Below, in pieces: positions 6,665 through 14,230 of a stretch of DNA of 16,279 nt. Position numbers and translations under genes: made by a program. The first letter of the stretch is position 1. Each line of letters starts with the position of its first letter. Source of the stretch: Proteobacteria bacterium UBA2383 (GTDB lineage: Bacteria > Pseudomonadota > Gammaproteobacteria > Competibacterales > Competibacteraceae). Where the stretch lies: contig DDST01000199.1 of the NCBI GenBank assembly GCA_002343485.1, positions 1-16,279 on the forward strand. The letters are read 5' to 3'. The notes under the pieces were generated by a model that had not been told where the DNA came from, did not search any database, and was given only the letters and a program-made list of their open reading frames with translations.

Positions 6665-7882
6665 ATGAGACGGGTCGTGATCACCGGTATCGGTATCGTA
6701 TCCAGCATTGGCAACGACCGCTGGGAAGTCTTGGAATCGCTGCGACAAGGTCGCAGCGGGCTGGAATTCGCTGAAGATTATCAGGAGCGGGGACTGCGCT
6801 CCCATGTGCGGGGGGCACTGCATGTCGATCTGGCGGCGCTGATTGACCGCAAGATACTGCGGTTTATGGGCGATGCCGCCGCATACAACTATGTTGCGAT
6901 GCGCGAGGCCATTGCTGATGCACAGCTGCCTGATGAGGTTGTGTCAAATCCGCGCACCGGGCTGATCACCGGGAGTGGCGGCGGCAGCCCCCAGCATATT
7001 GTCGATGCTGCTGACCTGCTGCGTAACAAAGGCCTGAAAAAGGTCGGACCCTACATGGTGCCGCGCACCATGTGCAGCACGACCACCGCCTGTCTGGCGA
7101 CACCGTTCAAGATTAAGGGCGCGAATTACAGCATCAGTTCCGCTTGCGCCACCAGCGCTCACTGTATTGGTCACGGTGCTGAGTTGATTCAATGGAACAA
7201 ACAGGATGTGGTGTTCGCTGGCGGCGGCGAGGAACTGCACTGGAGCCTGACCCATCTGTTCGACGCCATGGGGGCGCTGTCCACCAAATACAACAGCGCG
7301 CCACAGACCGCCTCTCGGCCTTACGACGCCAACCGCGATGGTTTCGTCATTTCGGGCGGCGGTGGTTTAGTGGTATTGGAAGAACTGGAACATGCCCGCC
7401 AGCGTGGGGCGCGGATTTACGCGGAGCTGATTGGCTATGGCGCGACTTCTGATGGTCACGATATGGTGCAACCCTCCGGTGAAGGGGCGTTGCGCTGCAT
7501 GCAGCAGGCATTGGAGGGAGTCAGCGCACCCGTGGATTACATCAACACTCACGGCACCAGCACCCCAGCAGGCGACATTCGCGAACTAGAAGCAATCCGT
7601 GAAATGTTTGGCGAGCGTATCCCGCCGATCAGTGCCACCAAGTCGCTGACGGGCCACGCACTCGGCGCAGCCGGGGTGCATGAGGCGATTTATTCACTAC
7701 TGATGATGGATAACCGCTTCATTGCTGCCTCAGCCAATATCGAGACCTTGGACCCGGCGGCGGAAGGTCTGCCCATTGTCCGCGAACGGGTCGATAACGC
7801 TCACCTTCAGGTGGTGATGTCCAATAGCTTCGGCTTCGGCGGCACCAATGCAACGCTGGTATTCCAGCGATTTGAAGGCTAG
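6665..7882 (+). CDS. fabB: Beta-ketoacyl-ACP synthase I FabB
   Basis: FabB condenses acyl-ACP with malonyl-ACP and is needed to elongate the cis-3-decenoyl-ACP made by FabA. The 405-residue protein starts at ATG 6665 with MRRVVITGIGIVSSIGN, behind a strong GAGGGGG ribosome binding site at 6652-6658; the TTG-started extension to 6650 is not needed. The thiolase-fold catalytic triad is visible: Cys161 in SISSACATSAHCIG, His296 in NTHGTSTPAGD and His331 in KSLTGHALGAAGVHE. The closing FGFGGTNATLVF is also typical. KS family members are similar to each other, but the length, the Cys context and the adjacency to fabA favour FabB over FabF. Confidence 0.96.
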   Translation: MRRVVITGIGIVSSIGNDRWEVLESLRQGRSGLEFAEDYQERGLRSHVRGALHVDLAALIDRKILRFMGDAAAYNYVAMREAIADAQLPDEVVSNPRTGLITGSGGGSPQHIVDAADLLRNKGLKKVGPYMVPRTMCSTTTACLATPFKIKGANYSISSACATSAHCIGHGAELIQWNKQDVVFAGGGEELHWSLTHLFDAMGALSTKYNSAPQTASRPYDANRDGFVISGGGGLVVLEELEHARQRGARIYAELIGYGATSDGHDMVQPSGEGALRCMQQALEGVSAPVDYINTHGTSTPAGDIRELEAIREMFGERIPPISATKSLTGHALGAAGVHEAIYSLLMMDNRFIAASANIETLDPAAEGLPIVRERVDNAHLQVVMSNSFGFGGTNATLVFQRFEG

Positions 7883-8148
7883 CAGTGCGTCTGCTGCGTG
7901 CATAACGAACCGATATTAAATCCGCATACAACTTGAAAGCCCACCTGGTGATCGATCTGCGCGAGGTGGCGGTGGGCATCACGGTCACCGCCACCTACGT
8001 TGACGAACATATCATTCGTGTTTGGCTCAATCTCAATCTCAAGCACAGGCGCGAGCCTTCCCTCCTCTGGTGGATTTGATTCGCCAAGCTGCTGTCGAAC
8101 CAGCCTCTACCTGCAGTTAATGGACCTTTACAAGGTGAGGATCGCTTT
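7883..8148. other. fabB-VWA gene spacer with a short open frame
   Basis: No recognised gene. A plus-strand frame without a good start runs from the stop at 7903-7905 to TGA 8077-8079. From TTG 7933 it would encode 48 residues (LKAHLVIDLREVAVGITVTA, then YVDEHIIRVWLNL and so on) that I do not recognise. It may be a decayed gene end. A strong hairpin lies inside it at 7964-7996. The ribosome binding site for the next gene (GGTGAGG) is at 8134-8140. Confidence 0.4.
7964..7996. repeat. Strong GC-rich inverted repeat downstream of fabB
   Basis: The arms AGGTGGCGGTG (7964-7974) and CACCGCCACCT (7986-7996) are perfect 11-bp inverted copies around an 11-base loop. A second, overlapping pair (GCCCACC 7939-7945 with GGTGGGC 7971-7977) could form an alternative stem. 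No run of T follows, so it is not a canonical intrinsic terminator. It could protect the 3' end of the fabAB mRNA or be a dispersed repeat. Confidence 0.6.
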
Positions 8149-9336
8149 ATGATGACCGACTTCTTTTTCAAGCTGCGCAAGGCCAGCGTCCCTGTCACCT
8201 TGACCGAATTTCTGATCCTGCTAGAAGCCTTGAGTCAGCGGGTCACTGCCCACAGCATTGAAGAATTTTATTATCTGGCGCGGGCGGCCCTGATCAAGGA
8301 CGAACGCCATTACGACCGCTTTGACCAAGTGTTCGCCAGTCACTTTAAAGGATTGGAAACCCTATTCGACGGGCTGATAGGCGCCACAGTGCCGCTGGAA
8401 TGGCTGCACCGGTTGGCAGAATTGACCCTGAGCGAAGAGGATCAACAACTCATCGAATCGATGGGGGGTTGGGAAAAGCTGATGGAAACCTTTGCACAAC
8501 GAATGGCTGAGCAAGAGGGACGTCATCAGGGCGGTCATAAATGGATCGGCACTGCCGGTACATCACCTTATGGAGCCTATGGTTACAATCCGGAAGGTAT
8601 CCGCATCGGGCAGGACACGTCACGCCATCGTCGAGCCGTAAAGGTCTGGGATCGCCGTGAATTCCGTAATCTCGATGACACGGTGGAACTCGGGACGCGC
8701 AATATCAAGATCGCACTGCGCCGGTTGCGCCGTTTCGCCCGTGAGGGCGCGGCTGAGGAACTGGACCTGGATGACACCATCCGCTCCACCGCGCGCAATG
8801 CGGGTTGGCTGGATCTGAAAATGGTGCCAGAGCGGCACAATGCGGTGAAAGTGCTGTTGTTTCTGGATGTGGGTGGCTCGATGGATGACCATATCCGAGC
8901 CTGCGAGGAGCTGTTCTCGGCGGCGCGGAGCGAGTTCAAGCATCTGGAGTATTTCTACTTTCACAACATGGTCTACGAAGGGCTGTGGAAGGATAACCGC
9001 CGCCGCTATACCGAAAAGATCGACACCATGACCGTGCTGCATACCTTTAGCCAGGATTACAAATTGATCCTGGTCGGTGACGCCACCATGAGTCCCTATG
9101 AGATTACCTACCCAGGCGGCAGTGTCGAGCATTTTAATCCTGAGGCTGCCGATGTGTGGATGAGCCGGTTACTCGCCGCTTGGCCTCGGGCAATCTGGCT
9201 TAATCCGCAGTCGCAAAACCGCTGGAGCTACATCCCCTCGATTCAGATGACTCGGGAGTTAATGAGCGACCGCATGTACCCCTTGACCCTGGAAGGATTG
9301 GAGCAGGGAATCCGCGTCTTGCAACGGTCGCGGTGA
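8149..9336 (+). CDS. VWA domain-containing protein, CoxE-like (COG3825 type)
   Basis: A 395-residue cytoplasmic protein with no signal peptide. Residues 1-120 are a helical N-terminal region (FFFKLRKASVPVTLTEFLILLEAL). Residues 121-230 are a charged linker with GTSPYGAYGYNPEGIRIG and a RRLRRFAREG stretch. A von Willebrand factor A domain fills the rest, starting VKVLLFLDVGGSMDDHI. The metal-site (MIDAS) motif is D240-V-G-G-S244, so the usual first Ser is Gly, which I recall as typical of this family. The block YFYFHNMVYEGLWKDNRRR and VGDATMSPYEITYPGGSVEH are further family marks. Such proteins usually work with a MoxR-type AAA+ ATPase in assembling or activating other proteins; no such ATPase is in this window. 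The function is unknown. The first of two adjacent ATGs is chosen because it lies 8 bases behind GGTGAGG. Confidence 0.85.
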   Translation: MMTDFFFKLRKASVPVTLTEFLILLEALSQRVTAHSIEEFYYLARAALIKDERHYDRFDQVFASHFKGLETLFDGLIGATVPLEWLHRLAELTLSEEDQQLIESMGGWEKLMETFAQRMAEQEGRHQGGHKWIGTAGTSPYGAYGYNPEGIRIGQDTSRHRRAVKVWDRREFRNLDDTVELGTRNIKIALRRLRRFAREGAAEELDLDDTIRSTARNAGWLDLKMVPERHNAVKVLLFLDVGGSMDDHIRACEELFSAARSEFKHLEYFYFHNMVYEGLWKDNRRRYTEKIDTMTVLHTFSQDYKLILVGDATMSPYEITYPGGSVEHFNPEAADVWMSRLLAAWPRAIWLNPQSQNRWSYIPSIQMTRELMSDRMYPLTLEGLEQGIRVLQRSR

Positions 9337-9629
9337 ACACTAGCTTAGCGCAATGCTTGCGGGAGCGGGACATCGACCCGGATCGTTGAGTTTTTGGTGC
9401 TGGATACGCCATATCCAGGTGATCAGATCCAGCCGCCACAGTGCCGGTTTTTTGACGCTGGAGGGAGAGCTAGATCCGCAGTCCAATCGTAATCATCCTG
9501 TAAATTCAATTGCTTTATATTTTTGGCCCGTTATGTGCTAAAGCACCTTCATTAATTTTCCCTGAATCAGGTAGCTGTCATCTACTAAGGCAGTTGTGTC
9601 GTTTACAGCTAACAAAAACTCTCTGATCC
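9337..9629. other. Spacer before the polysaccharide cluster
   Basis: No recognised gene. It should hold the promoter of the downstream sugar genes, but I see no good -35/-10 pair. Two small dyads are visible: CTGGATA/TATCCAG around a 5-base loop (9400-9418) and GTGCT-AA-AGCAC (9535-9546), the latter a possible operator or part of a hairpin. The second half (from about 9480) is more AT-rich. No ops element (GGCGGTAG) of the JUMPstart type is present. Confidence 0.4.
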
Positions 9630-10400
9630 ATGAAAGCCGTCATTCTCGCCGGGGGACTTGGCACCCGCATCAGTGAAGAAAGCCACCTGCGACCCAAGCC
9701 GATGATCGAAATCGGTGGACGGCCGATACTCTGGCACATCATGAAAATCTATTCCGCCCATGGCATCCACGATTTTGTGGTCTGCTGTGGCTATCGCGGC
9801 TACATGATCAAAGAGTATTTCGCCAACTATTTTCTGCATATGTCAGATGTAACCATCGACATGGCGCGCAACGAGATGGAGGTTCATCATCGTCATGCCG
9901 AACCGTGGCGAGTGACGTTGGTGGATACCGGCCTGGAAACGATGACCGGCGGGCGTCTCCGCCGGGTGCGGGAATATTTGAACGGCGAAACATTCTGTAT
10001 GACCTATGGCGACGGGGTAGCCGATGTGGATATCACAGCGCTGATTACCTTTCATCGTCGCGAGCATTCGCTCGTAACAGTCACGGGGGTGCAGCCGAGT
10101 GGCCGGTATGGCTCGCTGGAAATCGAACAAGAACGGGTGATGTCGTTCCGGGAGAAACCTAAAGGTGATGGGGCCTGGACCAGCGGGGGATTTTTCGTGG
10201 TCGAGCCTTCCGCTTTCGGTTACATCGCGGGGGATCGCACAATATGGGAACGTGAACCCTTGGAGCGCCTCGCTACCGAAGGGCAGTTAGCGATCTTCAA
10301 ACATCACGGTTTTTGGGCAGCGATGGATAATTTACGTGACAAAGGGTATCTGGAAGAACTATGGGCTAGCGGCCAAGCACCCTGGAAAATCTGGCTATGA
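9630..10400 (+). CDS. rfbF: Glucose-1-phosphate cytidylyltransferase RfbF
   Basis: RfbF (also DdhA/AscA) joins CTP and glucose-1-phosphate to give CDP-glucose and pyrophosphate, the entry step for CDP-linked deoxysugars of O-antigens and capsules. The 256-residue length is typical. The nucleotidyltransferase signature AGGLGTRISEESHLRPKPM covers residues 7-25, with Arg13 and Lys23 for nucleotide binding. Other family marks are YGDGVADVD (126-134) with metal-binding aspartates, GRYGSLEIE, FREKP, TSGGFFVVEP and FWAAMDNLRDKGYLEELW near the end. The ATG at 9630 has no strong Shine-Dalgarno sequence but gives the standard MKAVILAGG start. Its TGA overlaps the ATG of rfbG (ATGA, 10397-10400), so the two are translationally coupled. 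Confidence 0.97.
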   Translation: MKAVILAGGLGTRISEESHLRPKPMIEIGGRPILWHIMKIYSAHGIHDFVVCCGYRGYMIKEYFANYFLHMSDVTIDMARNEMEVHHRHAEPWRVTLVDTGLETMTGGRLRRVREYLNGETFCMTYGDGVADVDITALITFHRREHSLVTVTGVQPSGRYGSLEIEQERVMSFREKPKGDGAWTSGGFFVVEPSAFGYIAGDRTIWEREPLERLATEGQLAIFKHHGFWAAMDNLRDKGYLEELWASGQAPWKIWL

Positions 10401-11470
10401 CACCAGATTTTTGGCAGGGCCGACGGGTACTGGTAACCGGTCATACCGGTTTTAAAGGCAGCTGGCTGTGCTTGTGGTTGCAGCGTCTAGGCGCAAAGGT
10501 CACAGGTTACGCCCTAGCGCCGCCGACTCAGCCGAGTCTGTTCGAAACCGCACGCATCGGCAAGGGCATGCATTCCATCCTGGGCGATATCCGGGACTTT
10601 GACGCCTTGCGGGCGACCGTGGCGGCGTGCCGCCCCGAAGTGGTGTTTCATCTAGCAGCGCAGCCGCTGGTAGTGTCATCCTACCAACAACCAGTGGTCA
10701 CCTACGCCACCAACGTGATGGGCACTGTGCATCTGCTAGAGGCAGTGCGTCAAACCGGCAATGTTCAAGCCGTGGTCAATGTAACCAGCGACAAGTGTTA
10801 CGCTAATCGGGAGTGGCTGTGGGGTTACCGGGAAAACGAGCCGATGGGTGGCGATGATCCCTATAGCAGCAGCAAAGGTTGTGCTGAGCTGGTGACTGCC
10901 GCCTATCGAGCATCTTTTTTTTCGCCAGCAGATTATGCCCAGCATGGAGTAGCACTGGCCTCGGCGCGGGCAGGAAATGTGATAGGCGGCGGTGACTGGG
11001 CAGCGCATCGATTAATTCCAGACTTGATTCGGGCATTTCAGACGGGCCGGGCCGTGCCGATCCGATGCCCGGAGGCGGTACGCCCTTGGCAGCATGTGCT
11101 GGAGCCATTAAGCGGCTATCTGACTCTGGCAGAACGGTTATTTATCGAGGGACCCGCATTCGCAGAAGGTTGGAATTTCGGCCCCGCTGAAGCAGACGCG
11201 CGACCAGTGCGGTGGCTAGTAGATCAATTAGCGGTGTTGTGGGGTAATGGCGCGACCTGGAAGCTGGATGAGGAACCACATCCGCATGAAGCACATTATC
11301 TGAAATTGGACTGCGCCAAAACTCAGATGCATTTGGGTTGGACACCGCGTTGGAATCTGGAAGAGGCGCTAGCTAAAGCGATCGAGTGGTATCAGTCATT
11401 TTTCAGCGACGTTGATATGCAGCAATTGAGTCTGCACCAACTGGCTGAATTTGAAGCAGCGATGGACTAA
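10397..11470 (+). CDS. rfbG: CDP-glucose 4,6-dehydratase RfbG
   Basis: RfbG turns CDP-glucose into CDP-4-keto-6-deoxyglucose using tightly bound NAD. It is a 357-residue extended short-chain dehydrogenase/reductase. The Rossmann motif TGHTGFKGSWL (14-24) is the form specific to CDP-glucose 4,6-dehydratases. HLAAQPLVVSSY, NVTSDKCYANREW (residues about 128-140, with the catalytic Thr and Asp-Lys pair) and DPYSSSKGCAEL with Tyr156 and Lys160 follow. The later ARAGNVIGGGDWAAHRLIPD and RPWQHVLEPLSGYL are strongly conserved in this family. The start overlaps the rfbF stop, so the pair is made together. No RfbH-type 3-dehydrase follows, which argues against a 3,6-dideoxyhexose as end product. Confidence 0.97.
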   Translation: MTPDFWQGRRVLVTGHTGFKGSWLCLWLQRLGAKVTGYALAPPTQPSLFETARIGKGMHSILGDIRDFDALRATVAACRPEVVFHLAAQPLVVSSYQQPVVTYATNVMGTVHLLEAVRQTGNVQAVVNVTSDKCYANREWLWGYRENEPMGGDDPYSSSKGCAELVTAAYRASFFSPADYAQHGVALASARAGNVIGGGDWAAHRLIPDLIRAFQTGRAVPIRCPEAVRPWQHVLEPLSGYLTLAERLFIEGPAFAEGWNFGPAEADARPVRWLVDQLAVLWGNGATWKLDEEPHPHEAHYLKLDCAKTQMHLGWTPRWNLEEALAKAIEWYQSFFSDVDMQQLSLHQLAEFEAAMD

Positions 11471-11475
11471 GAGAT

Positions 11476-12027
11476 ATGGACATTCATGCAACTCCTCTAA
11501 CCGGGGTTTATCAGGTAATAGCAACTCCTTACCAGGACGAGCGCGGTCAATTCACTCGCTGGTTTTGTCAGCGGGAATTAGCCGATCTGCTGGACGGTCG
11601 GCAAATTGTGCAGATCAATCATTCACTAACCCGTTGCGTAGGCGCGGTGCGGGGTTTGCATTTTCAGTATCCGCCTCATGCTGAGATGAAGCTGATCCGC
11701 TGCCTGCGAGGGCGCGTATTTGATGTGGCGGTGGATCTGCGTGCGGGGTCACCGACGCTGTGGCATTGGTATGGCGTGGAATTAAGTGCGGCGACCCATA
11801 TGATGCTAGTGATTCCCAAGGGTTGCGCTCACGGCTTTCAGGTTCTAGAACCAGATAGTGAGTTACTGTATCTCCACACTACCTTTTATGCACCGGCAGC
11901 GGAAGGTGGTATTCACATTGATGATTCCCGCTTAAAGATTACTTGGCCATTGCCGATAATCGACTTATCGCCACGCGATCAAGCACTTCCTCGACTGACC
12001 ACTGACTTCACTGGAATCCCGTTGTGA
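11476..12027 (+). CDS. RmlC-like (dTDP-4-dehydrorhamnose 3,5-epimerase family) sugar epimerase
   Basis: A 183-residue cupin-fold epimerase. It shows DERGQFTRWF (21-30), the QINHSLTRCVGAVRGLHFQ block with the likely catalytic base His62, a DVAVDLRAGSPT strand, IPKGCAHGFQ with His119, and LLYLHTTFYAPAAEGGIHID, where Tyr138 lies in the region of the active-site tyrosine. Relatives act on dTDP-4-keto-6-deoxyglucose. Here the neighbours rfbF and rfbG point to CDP-4-keto-6-deoxyglucose as substrate. Whether C3, C5 or both are inverted cannot be told. No dTDP-rhamnose genes (rmlA, rmlB, rmlD) are in the window, so I do not call it rfbC. It starts 5 bp after rfbG, behind an AAGAGA ribosome binding site. 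Its stop overlaps the GTG of the next gene. Confidence 0.85.
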   Translation: MDIHATPLTGVYQVIATPYQDERGQFTRWFCQRELADLLDGRQIVQINHSLTRCVGAVRGLHFQYPPHAEMKLIRCLRGRVFDVAVDLRAGSPTLWHWYGVELSAATHMMLVIPKGCAHGFQVLEPDSELLYLHTTFYAPAAEGGIHIDDSRLKITWPLPIIDLSPRDQALPRLTTDFTGIPL

Positions 12028-13256
12028 ATTCTGTTTGCCGTCATTGCCAGACACTCCTGGGTGCGCCCTTTCTCGATCTAGGCTTCACCCCTCCCTCCAA
12101 TGCCTATCGGACTGCGGCGCAGAGGGATGAACCAGAACTGAGTTACCCGCTGCGGTTATCCGTTTGCAAGCAGTGTTGGCTGGTCCAAGCCCCGGTAGTG
12201 GCCCATCCAGAAACCTTATTTAGCGCGGATTATGCCTATTTTTCCTCAGTATCAAGCACTTGGCGAGAACATGCCCGGCATTATGTCGCGATGATCGTCG
12301 ACCGGTTGAGATTAGGTACGCATTCGAATGTCATCGAGGTGGCGGCCAATGACGGTTATCTCCTGCAATACTTTGTTCAACGAGGTATTCCTTGTCTGGG
12401 CATCGAACCGGCTGAAGGAACGGCTCGGGCCGCTCAAGCCAAAGGGGTGCCGATCATGATGGCATTTTTCGGTCAGGTGCTAGGCAAGCAGCTGGCTGTA
12501 GAAGGTCAACAGGCGGATTTACTGATAGGAAACAACGTACTGGCCCATGTGCCGGATATCAATGATTTTGTAGCAGGACTAAAAGCGGTATTGAAACCAG
12601 ATGGGATCGTGACGATGGAGTTTCCGCATCTGTTGCGTCTACTTCAGGAGAATCAGTTCGATACCATCTATCACGAACATTATTCCTATCTATCACTGCA
12701 AGTAGTGCAACGGATCTTTACCGCCCAGGGCTTGACCGTTGTCGATGTCGAGGAATTGACAACTCATGGAGGTAGCTTACGAGTGTATGCAGCTCATAAC
12801 GAGCGTGGAGAAACCACTACGGCGCGAGTGGGCGCACTCCTACATGCCGAGGAAAATTACGGGCTGAACATGCCAATAGTTTATCAAGGCTTTCAGGAAC
12901 GAGTGAATCGAGTGAAGAATGAGTTGCTGGCTTTTTTATTGGAACGGCAGCGCCAAGGTAAGACAGTGGTCGGCTACGGTGCGGCGGCCAAAGGCAATAC
13001 TTTATTGAACTATGCCGGAGTAAAACCGGACTTGTTGCCGTGGGTAGCGGATGCTGCACTGTCTAAGCAAGGCCGGTATTTGCCAGGGAGCCATATTCCA
13101 ATCGTTCATCCTGACCGGATCGCTGCTGAACAACCGGATGATGTGCTGATCTTACCTTGGAACTTGCGGGAGGAGATCAGCCAGCAATTAGCTTTTATCC
13201 GTAAATGGGGTGGACAATTCGTCACTGCTATTCCCCATCTTGAACGTTGGATATGA
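12024..13256 (+). CDS. SAM-dependent sugar C-methyltransferase, TylC3/NovU/TcaB9 type
   Basis: A 410-residue protein with the three-part layout of nucleotide-sugar C-methyltransferases. The N-terminal zinc module has Cys5, Cys8, Cys48 and Cys51 (CRHC, CKQC). The central Rossmann SAM domain has VIEVAANDGYLLQ (103-115), GIEPA and GNNVLAHVPD. The C-terminal domain contains KTVVGYGAAAKGNTLLN. The segment YHEHYSYLS (216-224) holds the Tyr, Glu and His equivalents implicated in catalysis in TcaB9, so the active site appears intact. Family members add a methyl group to C3 of a 4-keto-6-deoxy sugar nucleotide. With RfbF and RfbG upstream, the likely substrate is a CDP-4-keto-6-deoxyhexose. The start is GTG at 12024, overlapping the epimerase stop (GTGA), which implies coupled translation. 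Confidence 0.92.
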   Translation: MNSVCRHCQTLLGAPFLDLGFTPPSNAYRTAAQRDEPELSYPLRLSVCKQCWLVQAPVVAHPETLFSADYAYFSSVSSTWREHARHYVAMIVDRLRLGTHSNVIEVAANDGYLLQYFVQRGIPCLGIEPAEGTARAAQAKGVPIMMAFFGQVLGKQLAVEGQQADLLIGNNVLAHVPDINDFVAGLKAVLKPDGIVTMEFPHLLRLLQENQFDTIYHEHYSYLSLQVVQRIFTAQGLTVVDVEELTTHGGSLRVYAAHNERGETTTARVGALLHAEENYGLNMPIVYQGFQERVNRVKNELLAFLLERQRQGKTVVGYGAAAKGNTLLNYAGVKPDLLPWVADAALSKQGRYLPGSHIPIVHPDRIAAEQPDDVLILPWNLREEISQQLAFIRKWGGQFVTAIPHLERWI

Positions 13257-13345
13257 AGAGACGTGTGGTAAGCCAAACCATGAGGCACCTCTCGATTACT
13301 AATGCCTTATTCATTTATTCTTAATAAAATTTAAAGAGAAATAGA
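13257..13345 (+). promoter_or_regulatory. AT-rich gap with a possible internal promoter
   Basis: 89 bp where base composition turns AT-rich. TAAAAT at 13325-13330 resembles a -10 box, but no good -35 box lies 17 bases upstream. A small GAGG-CA-CCTC dyad sits just after the methyltransferase stop. AAAGAG at about 13333-13338 serves as the ribosome binding site for the next gene's TTG start. Confidence 0.25.
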
Positions 13346-14230
13346 TTGACAGCGCAACGTCTTACAAAAGTAGCTGTTACGGGTGCCAGTGGCTTTATCG
13401 GCCGGTATGTGTTATCGGAATTAGCACGGCGCCCGGTAGCAATTGTGGCAACGACGCGCGCTGCATCACGATTGGCGAATTTAGCGGCAGCAATTCATAT
13501 CGTAGAAATGGATATTGCTCAAGCGTCTGTCGAAAGCTACGGCCAACTCGGGCATCCAGATATCTTGATCCACTTAGCTTGGGATGGCCTGCCAAATTAT
13601 ACATCATTACATCATTTTGAAACTGAATTACCCCAACAGTATCGCTTTTTAAAGGGCATGATCGAAGCAGGTCTGTCTACCTTATTAGTAACAGGAACCT
13701 GCTTTGAATATGGTATGCAATCCGGAGCATTATCAGAAGATTTGACACCACTTCCGATAAATTCTTATGGCTACGCTAAAGACGCACTAAGGCGGCAACT
13801 TGAATTCCTGCGTACCATTCATCCATTTTCATTGACCTGGACCCGGCTCTTTTACCTTTATGGTGATGGACAATCACCGAACTCCCTTTATTCTCAATTG
13901 CAGGCGGCTATTATACAGGGTGATGCGGTATTTAATATGTCCGGTGGTGAACAATTAAGAGATTATTTGCCCGCACACGAGGTAGCGCGACTTATCGTTG
14001 AGCTGGCAATGCGCCGTTATAACCATGCCATCATCAATGTTTGCGCTGGCCAGCCAATTTCGGTACGCCGTTTAGTGGAAGGCTGGCTTACACAGAGAGG
14101 CTGGGATATCACCCTCAATTTGGGTCATTATCCTTATCAAGACTATGAGCCAATGGCATTCTGGGGTAATTCATTGAAATTGGATGCATGCTTAACAGAT
14201 GCAACTAACATAGAAGGAACAGAACAATGA
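13346..14230 (+). CDS. NAD(P)-dependent sugar epimerase/reductase (extended SDR)
   Basis: A 294-residue extended short-chain dehydrogenase/reductase beginning with TTG at 13346, behind AAAGAG. The Rossmann loop VTGASGFIGRYV covers residues 11-22. LVTGTCFEYGM (114-124) supplies the catalytic Thr/Ser region and SYGYAKD (140-146) gives Tyr141 and Lys145. The segment RLFYLYGDGQSPNSL is typical of sugar-nucleotide reductases. After RfbF, RfbG, the epimerase and the C-methyltransferase, a 4-ketoreductase that completes the CDP-linked branched 6-deoxysugar is the likeliest role; this is inferred from order. A C4-epimerase is an alternative. Its composition is more AT-rich than the preceding genes. 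Its stop overlaps the next ATG (ATGA, 14227-14230). Confidence 0.85.
   Translation: MTAQRLTKVAVTGASGFIGRYVLSELARRPVAIVATTRAASRLANLAAAIHIVEMDIAQASVESYGQLGHPDILIHLAWDGLPNYTSLHHFETELPQQYRFLKGMIEAGLSTLLVTGTCFEYGMQSGALSEDLTPLPINSYGYAKDALRRQLEFLRTIHPFSLTWTRLFYLYGDGQSPNSLYSQLQAAIIQGDAVFNMSGGEQLRDYLPAHEVARLIVELAMRRYNHAIINVCAGQPISVRRLVEGWLTQRGWDITLNLGHYPYQDYEPMAFWGNSLKLDACLTDATNIEGTEQ

Noticed and set aside
7933..8079. Transposase fragment
   Set aside because: The short peptide contains no motif I can tie to a transposase family, and no terminal inverted repeats or target duplications are visible around it.
9390..9420. Intrinsic terminator after the VWA gene
   Set aside because: The CTGGATA/TATCCAG hairpin has no T-run after it on the plus strand; the T-run lies before it.
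9337..9629. JUMPstart/ops antitermination element expected upstream of an O-antigen cluster
   Set aside because: The GGCGGTAG core is not present in this spacer on the plus strand, so RfaH-type control is not supported.
11476..12027. dTDP-rhamnose 3,5-epimerase rfbC/rmlC as part of a rhamnose pathway
   Set aside because: No rmlA, rmlB or rmlD is in the window, and the gene lies between CDP-glucose dehydratase and a C-methyltransferase, so a CDP-sugar role fits better.
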